31,002 nucleotides of DNA from Tritrichomonas foetus (taxonomy: Eukaryota; Parabasalia; Tritrichomonadida; Tritrichomonadidae), in the NCBI GenBank assembly GCA_001839685.1, contig MLAK01000764.1, positions 1 to 31,002 of the forward strand, read 5' to 3'. Positions 25,648-31,002 of this stretch are shown here, one piece after another; positions within the stretch are counted from its first letter, which is position 1, and the number at the start of each line of letters is the position of its first letter. Both the position numbers and the translations under genes were made by a program. A model generated the notes under the pieces. The model saw nothing but the letters and a program-made list of their open reading frames with translations, searched no databases and was not told where the DNA came from.

Positions 25648-26877
25648 ATGATTTCTCGACCTCTTACTGATCTCGAGCACCTTTATATTTCTATAATACC
25701 TATTAACATTCAATTGGGAATCGAAGTTGATGATCCCTCTGTAATTCCTGCTTACATTAAAAGAATTCAGAATACTTCTTTAGCAATGCATCTTCGTGCT
25801 GATAAAGATAATCTTTATCATACCAATGATGTTGCACCAATTTTTAAACTTCCTGAAAAAACTAAAAATCTTCAAGAAGCAGTAACTTATGCCATTCAAC
25901 ATTGTAAAACCACACAATCTTTTCCATTAGCTGTTTTGGCAGCAAATTCAAGGCATCTTGTCTTTAACGCTTGTCATACATTCTGTGATGGAAAAATGTT
26001 GAAGACTCTGGTTTCTGAAGTACAAAATCCAACAAATAAGAAAATGCCATTTTTGCCAGTTCCAATTTTAACCAATTTTGCTGAACAGTTGAAAGGACTC
26101 CCACCACTCTCACATGATTACAATGATCCTATTATTACTCACTTAGATAACACACATCCTAAAGAAGAAGATAAAAGTGACATTTTTTCAAATATCTTTT
26201 CCAAATTTAATGTTCAAGATTTGAAATGCTTCAATAATGGAAAAGTTAAAGGATTGACTGAGCATTTAAGTTCATCTTTAATTCTTGCTGCGAAAGCGTT
26301 GGGCGATCTAGGTGATGGTTATGGCCTTCAAGGAGCAATGGATTTAAGACCGTTCTTGCCTGGTGATCGTGGCGAAGATTTAGATATTGTTGATCATGTT
26401 GGAAACTTCATAATGACATCAAAGAATCCAAAAACAGTTCATGACCTTCAACAAGACCTTCGAAAGTGCATAAAAGATGCTGTTGAAAAGAAGACATTCT
26501 TAAATCACATGGTATGGGATATTCAACATTATTGTACAAATGAGAATAATAATGAAGAAACGAAAGAACCTGAATTTCCAGTTAGAGGACTTGGTTGTTA
26601 TGTTTCAAATGTGGGTCAAGTGAGAATTAAGAAGCCAATCACTGATATTATGATGAGGGTTGATATGGAAGAACCATATACAATGATGTCAATTATTGCT
26701 TACTCTGTAGTGAGTGAATTTGAAAACTCAGTGAGAACTCACCTTACATATGGAACAAAAGGAACAACCAAAGCTTATATGGAGAAGCTTAACAGGAAAT
26801 TTGACTATGCAATGACAAAACTTAATCCACAAACATCAATTAATGATGCAATAGAAATACTAAGAAAAATAGATTAA
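25648..26877 (+). CDS. condensation/CAT-fold acyltransferase-like protein
   Basis: The protein has 409 residues, the usual length for one two-lobed acyltransferase of the chloramphenicol-acetyltransferase/condensation superfamily. The signature HxxxDG is present as H110-TFC-D114-G115, preceded by the hydrophobic strand RHLVFNAC. In the second lobe, DIVDHVGNFIM (about 247-257) sits where family members have the 'VG-F-N' strand that closes the channel. Members transfer acyl groups from CoA or carrier proteins to alcohols, amines or peptides. The closest forms are alcohol O-acetyltransferase and stand-alone condensation-like enzymes. No carrier or adenylation domain is encoded nearby, so a nonribosomal peptide role is not supported. 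No signal peptide or membrane segment is visible. The TAA overlaps TAAA, a trichomonad-type poly(A) signal. Confidence 0.72.
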   Translation: MISRPLTDLEHLYISIIPINIQLGIEVDDPSVIPAYIKRIQNTSLAMHLRADKDNLYHTNDVAPIFKLPEKTKNLQEAVTYAIQHCKTTQSFPLAVLAANSRHLVFNACHTFCDGKMLKTLVSEVQNPTNKKMPFLPVPILTNFAEQLKGLPPLSHDYNDPIITHLDNTHPKEEDKSDIFSNIFSKFNVQDLKCFNNGKVKGLTEHLSSSLILAAKALGDLGDGYGLQGAMDLRPFLPGDRGEDLDIVDHVGNFIMTSKNPKTVHDLQQDLRKCIKDAVEKKTFLNHMVWDIQHYCTNENNNEETKEPEFPVRGLGCYVSNVGQVRIKKPITDIMMRVDMEEPYTMMSIIAYSVVSEFENSVRTHLTYGTKGTTKAYMEKLNRKFDYAMTKLNPQTSINDAIEILRKID

Positions 26878-27094
26878 ATGATTGTTACACCTATTAACTC
26901 AACTTTCAACATAATAAATTACATTTTCATCCACTCTCTGTTAAAAAAGCTATTTTTGTATTGATAGATTTGTGTTATTTTGTTATTATCAACTATTAAG
27001 TATAACCAAACAAATCAATTAATATTCAGACAAACGATGAACATATTTTGTTTCCATACATGATAAATTTACCATGAAACCTTCAAAGTGATTC

Positions 27095-27156
<62 letters not shown>

Positions 27157-27302
27157 TTTGTTTGATTTTTTATTTATTATGTTGATTCATATAATTTAAA
27201 GATAAGTTTCAAAATTTATTATGAAAACATGATAAGAAAGGAAAAAATCTAAAATAATTTGACTATTAACAAAGATTTATGAATATAATCATATAATGTA
27301 CA
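26878..27302. other. convergent spacer
   Basis: AT-rich spacer of 425 bases between the 3' ends of the acyltransferase-like gene (+) and the MATE gene (-). Its main feature is the T60 tract. No coding or RNA signal was seen. Confidence 0.5.
27096..27155. repeat. poly(T) tract, 60 T
   Basis: An uninterrupted run of 60 T between convergent genes. It is the longest homopolymer in the window; its exact length in the genome is uncertain because such runs are hard to sequence. Confidence 0.9.
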
Positions 27303-29075
27303 TTACACTTCAGCTGGAATTTCAGCATTACTGACTGTTGACTTTGTGTGTGATACTTCGCTGTCACTGCTATCTCTGTTATAGTTCACTTCATATCTAC
27401 TATCTTCTTCTGGATTGATTTCAGCAACATCAGAAGGCTGACTCTTGAACAAGAAGTTAAGCTTCCAAGCAGCAACACAACAGCAGATTATAAAAGTTGT
27501 ACAATCAGTAATCAAGAAGGCATAAATTAATCTTGATGGATCGAGTTGATCAGTATAGTAAAGAATGGTAGAGAAGATTGGAATTGGCAACAAAAGAGTA
27601 CAAATACTTTGAATTGTTGCAACAAGAACCCTTTTAGTTGCTTGCAATGTTGTAACACTTGCAAACCTGAACATTGTCAAAACCACAGCATACAACGCAT
27701 GATGGAAGAATTTATCACACCAATTAATAAAGTGCTCTTCTTTAACCCATATCTTAGAAATGGCTCGAGAATTCGGAAGAATAATGGCTTCACAAAGACC
27801 ATTCCAAAGGGTACCAATCCAAAGGGCATGGAAAGCAAGGTTCCGAAGACGCCTCAACCGATTAGCACCATAAGCAAATGATGCAGTTGGCAAAAGACCT
27901 TGTGCTAAAGCATTATTTACACAAATAATGAACATATATAATCTAATAAGAACATTCCAAGCAGAAATGACTTCGTTATACTGTCCAATTTTATTAGCGG
28001 AGTTTCCAAGCCATTTTTGAATGACGATATCTGGTAAATTTCCTGATAAAAGTTCAACAAGTGTTGATAAACCAAGTTTTAAGGCAGAAGCGGTTTCTGG
28101 TGAAAATGGCTTACAAAACATACTCAATTTAGGTTTAACGGCAAAAGTGCCTCTGAACATCAAAACCATTAAAATAATCATTGGAATCATTGAAGAAATA
28201 ATTGAAGCGAGCGAAGCTCCCCAAATCGGCATTTTGAATGCAATTAAGAAGAGTGGATCAAGAACAGCCATATTCATCACAAGAGAAGAAACTTGGCAAA
28301 TTCCATACAAAGTGGATAAACCTTCACTCTGAAGAAGACCACAACAAACTTGATACATTTCATAGATGACAGTGAGACCAGTGATAGGAATCATGTATTG
28401 GAAGCCCATTTCTTGAATGTGATCATCAGCACCAAACCATTTTGTTAATGGTTTACAGCAAGACAAGAAAATGATTGGGAGAGCGACTGACATAATCCAT
28501 GACACTCTAATTAGATCAACAAAAACTTGAGCACATTCTTCATTTCGTTTCTGGCCGAATAAATATGAAATTCTTGTTGCGACGCATGAGCTGAGATAAA
28601 TGCCGAAAGCGTTATTGATGGCTTCGAGAAGACTAACTGAACCTGTGGCTGTGAGACCATCTGGACCAATCGTATGACTTACCCAGAAAGAATTGACTAT
28701 CGAATACATTGCAGTAACAACTTGGGAACAAATTGGGCCAACAGATTGTCTCATTAGAGTTTGAAGTGGTGGATAGCTTCCGAGCCTTTTTTGTTCATCA
28801 TTCGTATCTTTGCTCATGCAACAAGCACAGCAACCTGTTGGCCGTTCTTCATCGTCATCTCCATTGCCGTCTTGACTGTCCAATTTTTCATCCTTTTCAC
28901 TTTTGTCATCGTTCTTTTGGATTGCACCTTTACGTTTGTCTATCTCAACATTATGTTCAATTGAATTTTTAGAGCTTGAAGAGGAATGATTGTCGTGAGG
29001 TTGAACTCCTGATTTGGTTGTGGAAGTGTTTGTAGAAGCAGTAGTATGAGAAGAGGAAGAGCTTTCTTCACTCAT
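27303..29075 (-). CDS. MATE-family efflux transporter
   Basis: The protein has 590 residues. Residues about 100-545 form the two-times-six membrane segments of the MATE family (Na+ or H+ antiport of drugs and cationic metabolites). Family features include the start LMRQSVGPICSQVVTAMYSIVNSFWVS, of which VNSFWVS matches the conserved 'D-(a)-fvG' turn region with Asn in place of Asp. Also present are TARISYLFGQKR-type loop residues (here TRISYLFGQKRNEEC) and a second-half repeat beginning PDIVIQKWLG. The N-terminus is a Ser/Thr/Asp-rich cytosolic tail of about 95 residues with a Cys cluster GCCACC just before the first membrane segment, a likely palmitoylation site. The C-terminal 45 residues are acidic and Ser-rich. 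An exact initiator precedes the ATG, giving a leader of about 12 bases and fixing the start. Confidence 0.88.
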   Translation of the reverse strand: MSEESSSSSHTTASTNTSTTKSGVQPHDNHSSSSSKNSIEHNVEIDKRKGAIQKNDDKSEKDEKLDSQDGNGDDDEERPTGCCACCMSKDTNDEQKRLGSYPPLQTLMRQSVGPICSQVVTAMYSIVNSFWVSHTIGPDGLTATGSVSLLEAINNAFGIYLSSCVATRISYLFGQKRNEECAQVFVDLIRVSWIMSVALPIIFLSCCKPLTKWFGADDHIQEMGFQYMIPITGLTVIYEMYQVCCGLLQSEGLSTLYGICQVSSLVMNMAVLDPLFLIAFKMPIWGASLASIISSMIPMIILMVLMFRGTFAVKPKLSMFCKPFSPETASALKLGLSTLVELLSGNLPDIVIQKWLGNSANKIGQYNEVISAWNVLIRLYMFIICVNNALAQGLLPTASFAYGANRLRRLRNLAFHALWIGTLWNGLCEAIILPNSRAISKIWVKEEHFINWCDKFFHHALYAVVLTMFRFASVTTLQATKRVLVATIQSICTLLLPIPIFSTILYYTDQLDPSRLIYAFLITDCTTFIICCCVAAWKLNFLFKSQPSDVAEINPEEDSRYEVNYNRDSSDSEVSHTKSTVSNAEIPAEV

Positions 29076-29076
29076 G

Positions 29077-29089
29077 TAATAAAAAATGA
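29077..29089 (-). promoter_or_regulatory. trichomonad-type initiator
   Basis: On the minus strand TCATTTTTTATTA lies one base before the ATG of the MATE gene. It matches the long parabasalid initiator TCAYTWYT(C)ATTA, with the +1 A about 12 bases from the ATG. Confidence 0.65.
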
Positions 29090-30719
29090 TTACTTTTTCT
29101 TTGTTTTCTGGCTTGATAACTGATTGAAATCATTCATTTTTGTTTGTATGAATTGAGAGAATTCGATGTCAATGTATTGAATATAAGCGTTGTTTTCAGA
29201 TAAATCAAACTTATTGAAGAGCATTTTTTTCTGATGAATTGAATAATTTTTCAATAATTCACAAGTAAGTTACACAAATTGAAAGAAGAATGAACAATTC
29301 ATCATCCATTAAAAACGATTGCACAATTAGAAAGGATGACAATTCTTTTGTTTGAGCAAGAAATAAAATAATACTCAATTATTAATAAGCTTTCCATTCA
29401 TTTATAGTTCATGAAAGAATTCAAAAAGGGAGGAATGATTAAAATTTTGATTGAATAAAAAATGAAATGAAATTCAAAATAGAAGGGATTTAACCTCATA
29501 TTCGTGAGGAATAGAAAACAACTTTGTTTACTATGAAAACTTTTTAAATACAATAAAGTGGATTCATGAAATATTAATTGAATAAACAAATCAATTGAAT
29601 ATAGAAATCCAGATAAGTTTTCAAAATTAGATGATATGAAAATATGTATTGAATTCTTTCAAAAGGTTCACCTGACTAAATAATTCTGAGATTACGTTGA
29701 CAAATATTTTCAGATAAATTATTCAAATTTGAATTGCTTCAAATAGGAACTGCTAATAAGAGATCGATCTATTGAACAAATCGATGAAGTTGTCGAGGCA
29801 ATTTTTTATATTGTCGATTTAGATTAACAATTATTTGTAAGATTGTTCACCAATCAATTATTTTGATGTTTCTCTCAAATACATTGAAATAACAATTCAA
29901 TATCAAAAATTGGTGCATTAGTTTTTTTGGTAACTTACGGAATTTATTATCGTTCTGTAAAATCCTCGAGGAAAAGCCAATACCACGACATTTAAACAGC
30001 TAAGATTTAAAATAAGGCAACATATCGAACTTCAAAATCGCTCAACAACCACGAATACTTTTTATGATTGATATATTAGTCTTGATATCCCAAAGCAGAA
30101 GGTGTTTTATATCTTAAATCACTGGACAAATGACACGTGAAATCATTTACCCATTCAATTGCCAATTATATGGCATTTTTCGCGCATTCGAGCTTCATGA
30201 AATCTGTAAATTTTCCGATTTTTCGAAGAAAAACGCATCACAGAGTTATATTTTCTAAAGATAAAAACTAATTAATGGTGAAATTCTCTCAGAGTCATCA
30301 AATTCCTTTCAAATATTAAATTATTATTTTGCCCTTTTCGATTCTGTCCATATCGTCTCAAATTCCTATTTTTAGATTCGCCTTTAATGCTAAAAATAAA
30401 TAAGTTGACAATGTTCACAAAAAATTGCAATTCACGTTTCCATTAATTCAATGTTGATGATATCATGAAAATTCAAAACACTTGGTTAGTCAATATGTAT
30501 CCTATCTAGATAAAGAGCATTTTTGATGCACACAGATAACTCCATCCAATTATCTGAAGATATAGAACTCTTCTTAACTAAATAAAAAGCATAGCCGCCA
30601 TTTCTATTCAAATTTGGTCAATTATTTATATAACTTTTTCTGAAAATAATTGATTATTTAACAAAGTCGGATTTTATTTCGCCTCAAATCAATTTGAAAA
30701 CTCTCAAAATTCTGACCAT

Positions 30720-30720
<1 letters not shown>

Positions 30721-30761
<41 letters not shown>
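30721..30761. repeat. poly(A) tract, 41 A
   Basis: An uninterrupted run of 41 A. Immediate flanks show no target-site duplication or retroelement sequence, so I treat it as a simple homopolymer. Confidence 0.9.
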
Positions 30762-30766
<5 letters not shown>

Positions 30767-30983
30767 TGATTATTTGTAAATCGAATAAAATCAAAGGACA
30801 ATTAAGATATAATTGAATTCTTTGAATGGAAAGAGAATAAAAAAAGACACATTATGGTGAAAAAGAGATGATTATTCTTTCTTTCGTTACAAAAATGAAT
30901 CTTGCCCATATCATGACTCCTAAACAATAACCAAATGTGCGACCAACTTAATATTTTGAATTATGAAATATTTGGTCGAAATG

Positions 30984-31002
30984 TTTTTTTTTTTTTTTTT
31001 TT
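30984..31002. repeat. poly(T) tract at the window edge
   Basis: At least 19 T running off the right end of the window. Its true length cannot be seen. Confidence 0.85.

Larger units (their letters stand above)
29090..31002. other. 1.9-kb right-end non-coding region
   Basis: AT-rich DNA upstream of the MATE gene. A 63-codon minus-strand frame (29398-29589) is Phe/Ile-rich by composition and not called. No tRNA, transposon or partial gene is visible. Two homopolymers lie near the end (A41 at 30721, T19 or more at 30984). Confidence 0.45.

Noticed and set aside
30721..30761. A41 as the tail of a LINE-like retroelement
   Set aside because: No reverse transcriptase or other element sequence precedes it on either strand and no target-site duplication is visible.

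Overview
The window looks like nuclear DNA from a parabasalid protist, most likely Tritrichomonas (T. foetus-like). The reasons are AT-rich spacers, genes that read as single exons with eukaryotic domain sets, very short inferred 5' leaders, and two genes whose starts are preceded by the trichomonad-type initiator TCA(C/T)TTTT. This assignment is an inference from gene content and promoter style; no rRNA or other marker gene is present.

Left part (1-11020). A possible partial gene leaves the left edge on the minus strand. It is followed by an armadillo-repeat, importin-alpha-like gene (+), a TMEM43-like four-pass membrane protein (-), a short RCC1-like beta-propeller protein (-), a small gene of unknown function (+), and a very large gene (+) whose N-terminus has the legumain/C13 caspase-like fold. 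In that large gene the catalytic histidine is kept and the cysteine position is His. It has no ATG and carries an in-frame TAA 122 codons before its apparent natural end, so it is probably a decaying pseudoenzyme gene.

Middle (11406-18876). A small dually acylatable DUF4476-like protein (+) converges on the most striking gene in the window. That gene encodes a 2277-residue minus-strand protein that I read as nine tandem calponin-homology pairs (about 18 CH domains), interrupted by a ~245-residue Ala/Glu/Lys/Arg helical repeat and ending in a single C-terminal membrane segment. By architecture it is a candidate membrane-anchored cytoskeletal linker.

Right part (20173-31002). This holds an RCC1-coiled coil-protein kinase fusion (-), a ubiquitin-like protein (-), a condensation/CAT-like acyltransferase (+) and a MATE transporter (-), followed by about 1.9 kb with no convincing gene.

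The genes do not form a pathway, and gene order is mixed-strand, as in most eukaryotes. Three gene pairs are convergent. All three convergent spacers hold long A or T runs (31 T, 60 T, and an A7-T-A10 stretch). Two further homopolymers lie near the right end. No tRNA, rRNA, transposon, CRISPR or convincing intron was seen.
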